Positions 8,154 through 17,030 of a stretch of DNA of 64,000 nt are shown piece by piece (the first letter of the stretch is position 1; each line of letters begins with the position of its first letter). The translations under genes and the position numbers were made by a program. Source of the stretch: Streptomyces sp. NBC_01723 (GTDB taxonomy: Bacteria > Actinomycetota > Actinomycetes > Streptomycetales > Streptomycetaceae); NCBI RefSeq assembly GCF_036246005.1, contig NZ_CP109171.1, positions 310,001 to 374,000 on the forward strand, written 5' to 3'. The notes beneath the pieces are model-generated. The model ran no database searches and was not told the origin of the DNA. It saw nothing but the letters and a program-made list of their open reading frames with translations.

Positions 8154-8696
8154 CTAAGTAAGTTTAACGTACGAACCGATGGAATCCTCGTCGGTGAGCG
8201 GCAGCTCGCCCAGGGCCTGCCAGCCCGTGGGTGTCAGGGCGACCACGTGCAAGGCGTCGATCCCGGTGACGATCGGGAGGCGGGCCGCCGTGCGAGCGGC
8301 GATGTCGGCGGCGGCCTCGGTTCCCGCGTCCAGCGCCACGGTGACGTGCACCGGCGGATCGGGGCCGAACCGGCCGCCGTAGGGAGCCGGTGCCGGAAAG
8401 GCGGTGCGGACCGCGGTGGCCACGCCGCGCAACTCGGGGACCGGGATCCCGACGAAACCACCGGTTCGTTCGACGGCGGCCAGCCTGATCGGGATCCGGC
8501 CGGCCGGCAGCGCGGCTCGCAGTCTGCGCAGCTCCGGCTCCCCCACCTCGTCGGCTGCCAGCCACGGGTAGAGCAGCGCGGCATGCGCGGGCACCCCCGG
8601 GCGCACCGCCCTCGGGTCCACGCGGGCCGCCGACTCGAGCAGCGGTTCGGCGTCCGGCAGTACGGCCAGCACCGCTGTCGTCCCCACCTGGGCCAT
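8154..8696 (-). CDS. 2'-5' RNA ligase family protein
   Basis: A 180-residue two-histidine phosphoesterase. The two motifs of the 2H fold are visible as HAALLYPW in the first half and HVTVALD in the second. In related proteins these histidines hydrolyse or ligate 2',5'-linked or cyclic phosphates. The first motif (HAAL) departs from the strict HxTx pattern. I chose ATG 8696 because AGGAGAGG precedes it. The alternative is a GTG at 8744 that overlaps the upstream methyltransferase stop as GTGA but has no Shine-Dalgarno. Either way the gene is coupled to the methyltransferase. Confidence 0.78.
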   Translation of the reverse strand: MAQVGTTAVLAVLPDAEPLLESAARVDPRAVRPGVPAHAALLYPWLAADEVGEPELRRLRAALPAGRIPIRLAAVERTGGFVGIPVPELRGVATAVRTAFPAPAPYGGRFGPDPPVHVTVALDAGTEAAADIAARTAARLPIVTGIDALHVVALTPTGWQALGELPLTDEDSIGSYVKLT

Positions 8697-8740
8697 TTCC
8701 CGTACCTCTCCTGAGAGACGCACTCTCTCGGGCCACGGTT

Positions 8741-9520
8741 TCACAGTCGCCGGACGCGGAGAACGCCCGTCAGCATCGGAAGGGTGAACTCGCCACGGGC
8801 GGTCTCCGTCGCGCCGGCCAGGAACGCGCGGATCCGGTCCAGCGTGGCCGCTCGTTCCGGTTCCGGCATGACCAGCAGCCCCGCGCGTGTGGCGAGGGTC
8901 GCGACGAGGGAATCGGCGGTGCGGCGCTGCGCATGAGCGAACTCGGCCTGCTCCGGGGAGCCGAAGCGGGCGGCAGCCGGCGGCTCCGGTAGGTGCATGC
9001 CGGCCGCCTCGGCCCGCCAGGCGGCGGGCGTGTCACGTGGGCCGACGGCCGCGCCGCCGCCGATCCGGGCGAGTTCGGCAACCCAATCGGTCCGGTCGTC
9101 GAGGAGGTTCCAGAGGCCGGCCAGGACGCCGTCGGGTGCGAGGACCCTGGCGATCTCGGGTCCGGCGACGGCCATGTCGAACCAGTGCATGGCGTTGCCG
9201 GCCAGTACGGCGTCGACGCAGGCGTCCGGCAGCGGGATCGCCTCGGCGCTCCCCCGCAGGGCACGCACGTCGGGCAGCGAGCGGCGCAACTCACCGAGCA
9301 TCGCCGGGTCGGGCTCGACCGCGACGACCTCGGCACCGAGGGCGACGAGCGTGGCGGTCAGCTTGCCGGTCCCGGTGCCGAGGTCGAGCACGCGCGGGCC
9401 GGGGGCAGGCGCCAGTGCCCAGTCCACCGCAGCCTGCGCGTAGTCCGGACGGTGTGCGGCGTACTCGACCGCCGCCGCCCCGAACGACGAGGCGTGAGCG
9501 GGTCGTTCGTCGTGATCCAC
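8741..9520 (-). CDS. Class I SAM-dependent methyltransferase
   Basis: A 259-residue methyltransferase with motif I VLDLGTGTGKLTATL near residues 45-58, an acidic ribose-binding residue in VVAVEPDPAML and the post-I segment AGNAMHWFD, which is typical of the ubiquinone/trans-aconitate-type subfamily. There is no membrane segment. It starts with GTG at 9520 and is followed directly by the 2'-5' RNA ligase gene. The substrate cannot be read from sequence. Confidence 0.85.
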   Translation of the reverse strand: MDHDERPAHASSFGAAAVEYAAHRPDYAQAAVDWALAPAPGPRVLDLGTGTGKLTATLVALGAEVVAVEPDPAMLGELRRSLPDVRALRGSAEAIPLPDACVDAVLAGNAMHWFDMAVAGPEIARVLAPDGVLAGLWNLLDDRTDWVAELARIGGGAAVGPRDTPAAWRAEAAGMHLPEPPAAARFGSPEQAEFAHAQRRTADSLVATLATRAGLLVMPEPERAATLDRIRAFLAGATETARGEFTLPMLTGVLRVRRL

Positions 9521-9585
9521 ACGGTGACGCTACTCGGACCGCCGCCGCCCCGCCAGCCCGTTCCCTTCACCGCTCGCGGGCCTCT

Positions 9586-10389
9586 TCACCGCTTGCGGGC
9601 CATCCCGGCGGCGATGAGGCGTTCCCACACGGTGAGTTCCCGCGCGGCGGCCCCGGAGCGCCACAGGGACGCCGGGACGATTCCGGGTTCGAGGATCTCC
9701 AAGCCGTCCAGCAGGGACTCGATCTCGTCGTCGGTCCGCCACCGGCCGCGGCCGAACGTCCCCTGGAGGACCTTCTCGGCCTCCGCCGTCTCCGGGTTGT
9801 TCCCGCATCGGAAGTGGCTGACGAAGAAGTGGCTCCCCGCGGGCACTTGGTCGTGCCAGTAGCGGACGATGCCGGCGGGATCCTCCTCGTCGTTGACGTG
9901 GTGCAGGATGGCGCTGAACATGACGGCGACGGGGCGGTCGAAGTCGATCAGTTCCACGATGTCCGGGTGGCTCCGCACCGCTTCGGGGTCGCGCACATCG
10001 ACCGGGACCACCCGGGTCAGGTCGTTCTCCTCCAGCAACGCCCGTCCGTGGACCAGCACCTGGGGGTCGGTGTCCACGTACACCACCCGGGCCTGCGGGT
10101 CCTGTCGCTGGGCGACCTGATGGACGTTGTCCGCGGTGGGAAGGCCACTGCCCAGGTCGATGAACTGCCGCACCTCCGTGGTCGCGACGATCTCCCCCAC
10201 CGCCCGGACCAAGGCGGCCCGGTTGGCGAAGGCAATCGCCACCGAACCGGGAAGGTCACGCTTGAACACGTCGCCGATCTCCCGGTCCACGGCGTAGTTG
10301 TCCTTGCCGCCGAGCAGGTAGTCGTAGACGCGGGCGATACTGGGCCTGGTGCTGTCGATGGAGGAAATCTCTCCCGTCATGGCTCCCAT
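9586..10389 (-). CDS. DUF574 SAM-dependent methyltransferase
   Basis: A 267-residue member of the DUF574 family, which is expanded in Streptomyces. Signature segments are PSIARVYDYLLGGKDNYAVD at the start, QFIDLGSGLPTADNVH (SAM-binding loop) and VVYVDTDPQVL. The C-terminus keeps the FFVSHF motif. The start is ATG 10389, with GGGGGAGAGG just upstream; ATG 10380 is also possible. The family often lies near regulators and sigma-factor genes, and its substrates are largely unknown. Confidence 0.87.
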   Translation of the reverse strand: MGAMTGEISSIDSTRPSIARVYDYLLGGKDNYAVDREIGDVFKRDLPGSVAIAFANRAALVRAVGEIVATTEVRQFIDLGSGLPTADNVHQVAQRQDPQARVVYVDTDPQVLVHGRALLEENDLTRVVPVDVRDPEAVRSHPDIVELIDFDRPVAVMFSAILHHVNDEEDPAGIVRYWHDQVPAGSHFFVSHFRCGNNPETAEAEKVLQGTFGRGRWRTDDEIESLLDGLEILEPGIVPASLWRSGAAARELTVWERLIAAGMARKR

Positions 10390-10494
10390 CCTCTCCCCCA
10401 ACAGAGCCCGTCGGCCACCACTTTGCTCCAGCACCCGGGCGGTGCGAGCAGTGCGGCGTGCACCCGACCGTGAACCATGACGTCGCGTCGGGGC

Positions 10495-11391
10495 TCAAGT
10501 CCCCGGCTCGTCCATCCGCCGCGTGGGGTCCACGTCGGTGTGGAGCAGGTAGTGGTCCGAGTACTCGCTCCGCTGTACCCGGTGCCGCAGCGGTGCCAGG
10601 CCGCGCAGGAAGACGTAGTCGAACTTGCTCTGCCATTCGGTGGTGGGGGCGCAGCCCGCGTCCGGTGCCGGACGGCACGCGGGGTCCGTGTCCGTGGCCA
10701 GGGCCCATAGGCGGCGGAGTTCGGGCGCGTCCGGTACGGCGTTGAAGTCGCCGAGGACTATGGCGCGGTCGTGCCGGGCGACGGCCTTCGCCAGTACCCG
10801 GGTCTGGCCGTCGCGGTACTCCTCCTGGCGGCGCTGGGCGAGGTGGGTGTTGAAGACCCGGACGGACTGGCCGCCGACAGTGGTGGTGACCGCCATGTAC
10901 CCGCGGTCCTCGGAACCGCCCTCGGGATACTCCACCTCGACGCGGTCCGTCATCGGCGCCGCCGACAGGAGCGCCTGGCCGAACCCGCCCGGGTTCCACG
11001 GCGCTCCCCCGCAGCGGCTCCAGTTCTGCAGGACCGAGCCGTACGCGACGTGGTAGCGCAGGCCGTAGAAGACCTCCAGGTAGTCCCGGATCTTCTCGAC
11101 GTCACGTGCGCACGCTTCCTGCATGCCGACGACCTGGGGGGCGTACGTCGCGATCTCCGCCGCGCGGTCGACGTTGCTCGCGTCGCAGGGGTTGCAGAGG
11201 TTCCACGTCATGACCCGGTTCGGCACGACGTCCGTGACGGCGTCGACGGGCAGTGCCCTGGTGAAGGGAGCCCCCTCGTCCGGCGCACTCGGGCCCAGGA
11301 GCAGCAGACACACCCCGGCCACGGCGCACGCGAGCCATCGCGAGCCGCCCTTCCTGAGCACCAGCGCCTCCTGCCCGTGGACCCACGCCAC
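10495..11391 (-). CDS. Secreted or lipid-anchored endonuclease/exonuclease/phosphatase family protein
   Basis: A 298-residue EEP-fold hydrolase with a hydrophobic N-terminal export segment (WLACAVAGVCLLLLG). Catalytic motifs in order: MTWNLCN, VGMQEA (catalytic Glu), VFNTHL, VLGDFNAVPD (metal/catalytic Asp-Asn) and SDHYLLHTDV near the end. It therefore cleaves a phosphodiester or phosphomonoester outside the cytoplasm. The C in the export segment could be a lipobox cysteine. The start is GTG 11391, with AAGGAG about 10 bases upstream; the frame continues to 11442 without a signal. Confidence 0.82.
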   Translation of the reverse strand: MAWVHGQEALVLRKGGSRWLACAVAGVCLLLLGPSAPDEGAPFTRALPVDAVTDVVPNRVMTWNLCNPCDASNVDRAAEIATYAPQVVGMQEACARDVEKIRDYLEVFYGLRYHVAYGSVLQNWSRCGGAPWNPGGFGQALLSAAPMTDRVEVEYPEGGSEDRGYMAVTTTVGGQSVRVFNTHLAQRRQEEYRDGQTRVLAKAVARHDRAIVLGDFNAVPDAPELRRLWALATDTDPACRPAPDAGCAPTTEWQSKFDYVFLRGLAPLRHRVQRSEYSDHYLLHTDVDPTRRMDEPGT

Positions 11392-11419
11392 AACTGACGT
11401 CTCCTTGGGAGAGGTTATG

Positions 11420-12514
11420 TCACGCGCCGCCCGGCGAGACATCCTCGGCCGTGGTCCCGCCGGCCACCGGCAGGGGCATCGCCAGGTGGGCGAGGTCCCC
11501 GGGCGGGGGCGTGCTCACCGGCCACAGGGGCGCGGGGGTGCCGTCGGCGACCGCCGCGGGGGCGTCGGTCAGCCGCATGCGTTCGCGCAGCCGTCCGTAG
11601 AAGTCCATGGGCCCGAGCCGCACCGCCCGCAGTCGGCGGGGCGCGGCGTAGACGCCGAGCCAGTCCCCGGGGTCGAGGACGCCGCGCAGTTGTCCGTCGA
11701 TGCTCACGGCGGCCTGTCCGGACCGTTCGAGGATGCGCAGCCCGACGGGTTCGTCGGGCGCGGTGACCACCGAGCGGTCGAAGGTCATGTGCGGGGCCAC
11801 CGCGGTGAAGACGAGCGCCTCGGCCCGGGGGGAGACCACCGGGCCGCCCGCCGCGAAGCTGTAGGCGGTGGAGCCCGTCGGGGTGGCGACCAGCAGGGCG
11901 TCGGCGGAGTACGAGGCCAGGAGGCGGCCGGAGACGTAGACCCCGACGGAGATCTGCCGGTCCCGGGACAGCTTCTCCAGTACGACGTCGTTGAGGGCGG
12001 TGACGTGCAGCGCGATGCCCCACTCACCACCGCTCTCGCAGTCCGTGCGCACGCGCGGCGGCGGCAGCAACGGGCCCCGCCCGTACCGCAGCAGGGCCTC
12101 CATCTCCGACGGGATCTCCAGCGGACGGGAGGCCCTGAGGGTGAGCAGCATGCGGTTCTCCGGGTCCACACCACCGTCCCGGACGGCGTCGAGGGCGGCG
12201 CGCACCGCCGGTGCCGGGACCTCGGTCAGGAACCCGACCCGGCCCAGGTCCACGCCCAGGATCAGCGCGTCGTTCTCGGCCGCCAGCCGGGCACCGCGCA
12301 GGAAGGTGCCGTCGCCACCCAGGGTGACGACGAGGTCCGGGTCGCCGGCCGCCTCGACCTCCTCCCGGGCGCTGCGCCGGCCCTCGCCGCTCCACACGTC
12401 GATGTCGGCACATCCGACCGCGTTCTCGTGGCACCACTGCCGGACGTCCCGCGCCGCCGCCGCCGCGCCCTCGCGGCCACCGTGCACCACGAGTCCGACC
12501 CGCTCGACCGTCAC
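11420..12514 (-). CDS. nadK: NAD kinase
   Basis: A 364-residue ATP/polyphosphate NAD kinase making NADP. The GGDGTFL motif at residues 66-72 and the second glycine-rich segment LVATPTGSTAYSFAAGGP are diagnostic. The C-terminal extension (about 60 residues, Pro-rich) exceeds the usual family length of about 300. It starts with GTG behind AGGGAGG. Streptomyces usually carries more than one NAD kinase. This copy lies outside the recN/xseA neighbourhood of the housekeeping one, so it is probably a paralogue. The stop lies 28 bases from the start of the EEP gene, so co-transcription is possible. Confidence 0.88.
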   Translation of the reverse strand: MTVERVGLVVHGGREGAAAAARDVRQWCHENAVGCADIDVWSGEGRRSAREEVEAAGDPDLVVTLGGDGTFLRGARLAAENDALILGVDLGRVGFLTEVPAPAVRAALDAVRDGGVDPENRMLLTLRASRPLEIPSEMEALLRYGRGPLLPPPRVRTDCESGGEWGIALHVTALNDVVLEKLSRDRQISVGVYVSGRLLASYSADALLVATPTGSTAYSFAAGGPVVSPRAEALVFTAVAPHMTFDRSVVTAPDEPVGLRILERSGQAAVSIDGQLRGVLDPGDWLGVYAAPRRLRAVRLGPMDFYGRLRERMRLTDAPAAVADGTPAPLWPVSTPPPGDLAHLAMPLPVAGGTTAEDVSPGGA

Positions 12515-12659
12515 CGCTGCCTCCCTGCGCGTTCGTCCGGATTCGCCAAGGGCGTGCTCTGCCGGAATCCTCGCCGACCGTCAGGCGGGCCGGGCCGCGA
12601 CATGCCGACGGGCGGGAAGGCCGCGCGCGCCGGGTGGCTTCAGGCGTTCCGGCCGGCCG

Positions 12660-13262
12660 TCACAGTCCGCGCCAGATGTTGTCGAAGGCGGCGTCCTCGA
12701 TGCTGCGGCGCTGCCTGATGGCGGCCAGTTCCACCACGGCGTCGTTCACCGCGGCGAGCACGGCCGCGATCCCGTCGTCCTCGGGGTCCTCGACCCGGTC
12801 GGCCGACTCGTGGTGGATTCCGACCGCGGCCGCGAGGCCCACCAGCACGGGGTCGCCGGAGGCCCAGCGGTCGGTGGCCCGCCGGCGTGTCTCCGGATCG
12901 GCCGGGGCCGGCCGGTCGGCGTCGCGCCGCCCCATCCAGCGCGGCCGCTTGCGGCGGGTGTCCTCCGCCCCTTCGGCGGCGACGTACTCGGCCGCCAGTC
13001 CCCGCCCCCGGCGCCACAGCCAGTCCTCCACCGACTCGTCCGGTTCCTTCCCGACCTCGGACGCCGCCGCGTCCAGCATGGGGTCACCGGACCCCGGCCG
13101 CTCCACCGGGCGGAGAACGGACCCGTCCAGGGACACCGCGCCGGCTTCCAGCAGGTCGGCCAGTTCGGCTCCGGCGAGGGCCAGCGAGAGATCGCCGCGC
13201 TCGACGGGATACTCGGTACGCGCCTCCAGTGAGACGATCGTCAGGTCGTGCGCTGTGGTCAT
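12660..13262 (-). CDS. GPP34 (GOLPH3-like) family protein
   Basis: A 200-residue protein resembling bacterial GPP34 proteins, relatives of the eukaryotic phosphoinositide-binding GOLPH3: DLSLALAGAELADLLEAGAV near residue 23 is the family hallmark helix, and the end (VVELAAIRQRRSIEDAAFDN) also fits. There is no signal or membrane helix; the family is cytosolic and may bind membranes peripherally. It starts at ATG 13262, 128 bases from the divergent SUKH gene. Several paralogues per genome are normal in Streptomyces. Function unknown. Confidence 0.78.
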   Translation of the reverse strand: MTTAHDLTIVSLEARTEYPVERGDLSLALAGAELADLLEAGAVSLDGSVLRPVERPGSGDPMLDAAASEVGKEPDESVEDWLWRRGRGLAAEYVAAEGAEDTRRKRPRWMGRRDADRPAPADPETRRRATDRWASGDPVLVGLAAAVGIHHESADRVEDPEDDGIAAVLAAVNDAVVELAAIRQRRSIEDAAFDNIWRGL

Positions 13263-13390
13263 GGCGTGGGCTCCACATCTGTCACGAGTGCCGGGATACG
13301 CGGCAGTGATCGGTTCAGCCTACCCACGGGCACCGGCCGGTCCCGGCGCTCGCCGGGACGCTGTCAGTGGCTGGTGGCAGCATCGGGCTC

Positions 13391-15325
13391 ATGACGGACA
13401 CGAAGGCCTTCGACTGGCGGCGTTTCCTCCTCATGTGGAGCGCGGAGTGGGCGGACGGCATGGCGGACGACGAGGGGCGGGGAGAGGACGACCAGGAGGC
13501 CCGGCGGGCGGGTTGGCTGGGGTCCCCGCCCGCGTCCGAGGAGCGCGTCACGGCCGTGGAGAAGCGCCTCGGCCGGCGGATGCCCCCGTCGTACCGGGAG
13601 TTCCTCAAGGTCAGCGACGGGTGGCGGCACGCCGGCGGATTCGTGTGGCGACTGGCGGGGACCGCTGACGCGCGCTGGCACGACGACGAGTCCGGACTCG
13701 CGGTCATGTTCGAGGAGTACCTGGACGCGGACTCGGAGGACGAGGAGTGGCGCGAGGCCGGCCTGTGGCGGCGAGGGCTTCAGCTCGACGTGGAGTCCGA
13801 CGCCATGTACGTCCTCATGGATCCCGAGGACGTGGACGAGGACGGTGAGTGGGCGGTGTACACCTGGGCGGGCTGGCAGGCGGCGCCACCGGTGCGGCAC
13901 GCCAACTTCCTCGAGTTCATGCGGGACATGCACCGCGAGTTCCACAGCCTGCGCGCTCTCCCGGGGGACGGGGCCCCGGCGTTCGTCAACGACACGACAC
14001 GCAGGCTGGACGCCCAGGTGGAGGGGGCCCGAACGGCGGCACTGCGCGGCGACTGGGAGGGGGCCGGGCGGGCACTGGAGGAGGCCAAGGGATACGGCAG
14101 ACCGCGGGCGGGCGGGCTGGGCGACCAGATACGGCGCCTGCTGAGTGACACCTCGCCGGTGAACTTCGAGGACCTGGTGACGGACTCGCGGTACGCGCCC
14201 GACCTGCTACCGCCGTTGATCGCCGAGTTCGCGCGGCACTCGTACCGGGACGACTCCACGCTGCGGTTCCAACTGCGGGGCGCCGACGACGAACTGGTGT
14301 CGCGGGCTCACGCGACTCTGGCACGAGTGAGGGACCGCACGTACCGGTACGCGCCCGGCGGACCCTTCGGGGAGGCGGTCGAGCGGGCCCGGGAGCTGGC
14401 GCGGTGGGGCGACACCGACGGGGCGTGGCGGACGCTGAGGAGCGCGCTGCCGCTGTGGGAGCCGCTGGGGCCGGATCATCTGGCGCCACTGGGGTGGATC
14501 GCCGACCCGTTCCTCGGGCCGCTGCTGACACCGGAGCGGGGGCGGGAACTGCTGTCCACGCCGCGGGGCGGGCAGGCCGGTGACGCGCCGCGGCCGACGG
14601 CCGATCTGGACCCGGCCGGCCTGGCCTGGCTGGCGGAGCCGAGTCCGGGGGGCGGGCGCGCCTCCTACCGGTTCGTCCTGGTGGAGGGTGTGGAGCCGGA
14701 GGAGTTACCCGGACGTCTCGCGGACGAGGACGGCGCCGTGCTGGGCGAACCCTTGACCCGGTCGGAGGCGCGCGGCAGGTCGCGGGGGGAGGGCGGGAAG
14801 TACCCGTCCTACGAGGACAGGGCGGTGATGGCGGTCGGCCGGGCCGGGGCCGGCTGGAGTTTTGCCTTCGACCACGACCCCGGGCCGTTCTCGCCGCAGT
14901 ACTTCGTCTCTCCCGCCGCGGCTGCCAGTGCGGGCACGCGCGCTGTGGTGGTGGGGTGCGGCCTGCGGGACCGGCACGGGGAGCCGTTCTTCCACCTGTC
15001 GGTGGCCCAGGACGGTGCCGAGCAGTACGCGGTCACGTACGCGGAGGGGCAGGTCCGGTCCGACGGGGAGCCACCGCGTGCGCTGGACCCGAGCCGGTTC
15101 CTGGACGGCACGGAACCCCGTCCCGAGGCGGAACGGCTGCTGCTGGAAGCGGTGGCGCAGGAGTTCGGCGCGCGTCTGCCGCGCCGGGCGATCGACGACG
15201 GACGGCTGCACACGGTCACCACGCGCTCCTGGACGCGAGCGCCCCGGGACGGAGAGACGTACCGGGTCGTCGAGATCTGCATGGGACGCGAACCACGGGG
15301 AGAACAGGCAGACCCCGGACGGTGA
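13391..15325 (+). CDS. Large SMI1/KNR4 (SUKH) family protein
   Basis: A 644-residue soluble protein. Residues about 40-180 are a SUKH domain (ERVTAVEKRLGRRMPPSYRE, FLKVSDGWRHAGG, and a late WxGW-type segment). The central region (about 190-370) is helical, with Arg/Glu-rich ARELARWGDTDGAW-like repeats. The C-terminal 200 residues form another alpha/beta domain that I do not recognise. SUKH proteins are typically immunity proteins of polymorphic toxin systems, but here no toxin gene is adjacent. The start chosen is ATG 13391; a GTG at 13367 is also in frame and neither has a strong Shine-Dalgarno. Confidence 0.8.
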   Translation: MTDTKAFDWRRFLLMWSAEWADGMADDEGRGEDDQEARRAGWLGSPPASEERVTAVEKRLGRRMPPSYREFLKVSDGWRHAGGFVWRLAGTADARWHDDESGLAVMFEEYLDADSEDEEWREAGLWRRGLQLDVESDAMYVLMDPEDVDEDGEWAVYTWAGWQAAPPVRHANFLEFMRDMHREFHSLRALPGDGAPAFVNDTTRRLDAQVEGARTAALRGDWEGAGRALEEAKGYGRPRAGGLGDQIRRLLSDTSPVNFEDLVTDSRYAPDLLPPLIAEFARHSYRDDSTLRFQLRGADDELVSRAHATLARVRDRTYRYAPGGPFGEAVERARELARWGDTDGAWRTLRSALPLWEPLGPDHLAPLGWIADPFLGPLLTPERGRELLSTPRGGQAGDAPRPTADLDPAGLAWLAEPSPGGGRASYRFVLVEGVEPEELPGRLADEDGAVLGEPLTRSEARGRSRGEGGKYPSYEDRAVMAVGRAGAGWSFAFDHDPGPFSPQYFVSPAAAASAGTRAVVVGCGLRDRHGEPFFHLSVAQDGAEQYAVTYAEGQVRSDGEPPRALDPSRFLDGTEPRPEAERLLLEAVAQEFGARLPRRAIDDGRLHTVTTRSWTRAPRDGETYRVVEICMGREPRGEQADPGR

Positions 15326-15568
15326 GGACGCCGCCGCTCTCGCGAACCGTGAACCGTCCGGGGTGACGGAGCAGAGGTGGGGCGTGCGGGTGGGTGCTTC
15401 GCGCGCTCTGCGCCTCATCAGGGATGTTTGTGCCTCGTGGTGTGCAGGCCGCCCCCCTTCGCGCCTACCGGCACGCCGCCCGGCGCTGGTTGTCTTGCTG
15501 AAGCGCACGGTCCACTTGTGCCTCACGGGTCGTTCCGCTCACTACCGCTCGCCCTTCCTGGAGGGAAA

Positions 15569-17011
15569 TTGTCCGCTCAGGACAGCGCCACAGGTCTGGC
15601 CACCCCGGACCACGGTCCCGCGGCATCCGCCGAGAACCCGCCCACCAGCCTCGGCACCCGTGCCGCGCGTCAGCTGGCGACGACCACCAAGTCCGAGCCC
15701 CAGATGCGGGGCATCTCCTCCCGGTGGCTGATCAGGAAGCTGCCGTGGGTGGACGTCAGGGGTGGGGCCTACCGGGTCAACCGCCGGCTGCGGTTGCGGG
15801 TCGGGCGGGGGCGGGTCCAGTTCGAGCAGAACGGCGCCGACGACGTCCGGGTGATTCCGCGGACCCTCACCGAGCTGCCCGTGCTGCGGGGCTACGCGGA
15901 CCAGGAGGTCCTGACGGAGCTGGCCGGCCGCTTCTCGGTCCGCCAGGTGCGAGCGGGTGAAGCGCTGTGCGAGGCCCGTCGGCCGGTCACCGAGATCTAC
16001 CTGGTCGTCCACGGCCGCTTCACCCGTCTCGCCGTGGGTCGGTACGGCGGGGAGGCGGTGGTCGGTGTCGTCGGCGACGGCGAACCGGTGGGGGACGAGG
16101 CGATCGGCCGGCCCGACCCGGTGTGGCCGGCGTCGGTGCGTGCCCAGACGGCGGCAGTGGTGCTGGCCCTGCCGCGGGACGCGCTGCGTGAGTTCACCGA
16201 CCGGGCGCCCTCCCTGGCCGCGCACCTGGCGGCGTACGCGGAGCGGCAGCGGCTGCCGACGAACCGCGGGGGCGAGGCGGACATGCCGGTCCAGGCCGGT
16301 CACAGCGGTGAGCCCACGCTGTCCGGGGGCTTCGTCGACTACGACCTCGCCCCGCGCGAGTACGAGCTGTCCCTCACCCAGACGGTGCTCCGCGTGCACA
16401 CCCGGGTCGCCGACCTCTTCGGCGATCCCATGGACCAGACGCGGCAGCAGCTGCGGCTGACCATCCAGGAGATCCGCGAGCGCCAGGAGTGGGAGCTGGT
16501 GAACAACCGGGACTTCGGGCTGCTGCACAACGTCGACCACGGACAGCGCATCGGCACGCACTCGGGACCGCCCACCCCCGACGACATGGACGAACTCCTC
16601 TCCATGCGCCGCGGGACGGGACTGTTCCTCGCCCATCCGAAGGCGATCGCCGCGTTCTTCCGGCAGTGCAACCGGCGCGGGCTGGTCCCGGGCTCCGCGA
16701 CGGTGAACGGGCACCACGTCCCCGCCTGGCGGGGCATTCCGATCTTCCCGTGCGGCAAGATCCCCGTCTCCCGTTCCCACACCACCAGCATCCTCGCGCT
16801 GCGCACCGGCGAGGCCGACCAGGGCGTCGTCGGCCTCTACCAGACCGGCATCCCCGAGGAGTACGAACCCGGGCTGAACGTCCGGTACATGGGCCTCAGC
16901 CGGAACGCCGTCACCAACTACCTCGTGACCGCCTACTACTCGCTGGCCATCCTCGTACCCGACGCGGCCGGCCTCCTGGAGAACGTCCAACTCGGCCGGG
17001 TTGCCGACTGA
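15569..17011 (+). CDS. Family 2B encapsulin shell protein with cyclic nucleotide-binding domain
   Basis: A 480-residue HK97-fold shell protein of the kind found beside 2-methylisoborneol genes. The first 50 residues are disordered (SAQDSATG..., then [16 protein letters not shown]). A Crp-type cyclic nucleotide-binding domain follows (about 95-205: [27 protein letters not shown]), and the capsid part runs from about 240 on ([44 protein letters not shown]). The start appears to be TTG 15569, close behind GGAGGG; no ATG or GTG fits the known N-terminus better. The terpene cyclase follows 19 bases downstream, so the shell very likely packages it. Ligand binding by the CNB domain has not been shown here. 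Confidence 0.87.
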   Translation: MSAQDSATGLATPDHGPAASAENPPTSLGTRAARQLATTTKSEPQMRGISSRWLIRKLPWVDVRGGAYRVNRRLRLRVGRGRVQFEQNGADDVRVIPRTLTELPVLRGYADQEVLTELAGRFSVRQVRAGEALCEARRPVTEIYLVVHGRFTRLAVGRYGGEAVVGVVGDGEPVGDEAIGRPDPVWPASVRAQTAAVVLALPRDALREFTDRAPSLAAHLAAYAERQRLPTNRGGEADMPVQAGHSGEPTLSGGFVDYDLAPREYELSLTQTVLRVHTRVADLFGDPMDQTRQQLRLTIQEIRERQEWELVNNRDFGLLHNVDHGQRIGTHSGPPTPDDMDELLSMRRGTGLFLAHPKAIAAFFRQCNRRGLVPGSATVNGHHVPAWRGIPIFPCGKIPVSRSHTTSILALRTGEADQGVVGLYQTGIPEEYEPGLNVRYMGLSRNAVTNYLVTAYYSLAILVPDAAGLLENVQLGRVAD

Positions 17012-17030
17012 CCAGTTGGAGCACACGACC

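Noticed and set aside
8697-8744. GTG 8744 as start of the 2'-5' RNA ligase, overlapping the methyltransferase stop.
   Set aside because: Coupling is attractive, but ATG 8696 has a clear AGGAGAGG and the 16 extra residues lie outside the fold. Kept as an alternative only.
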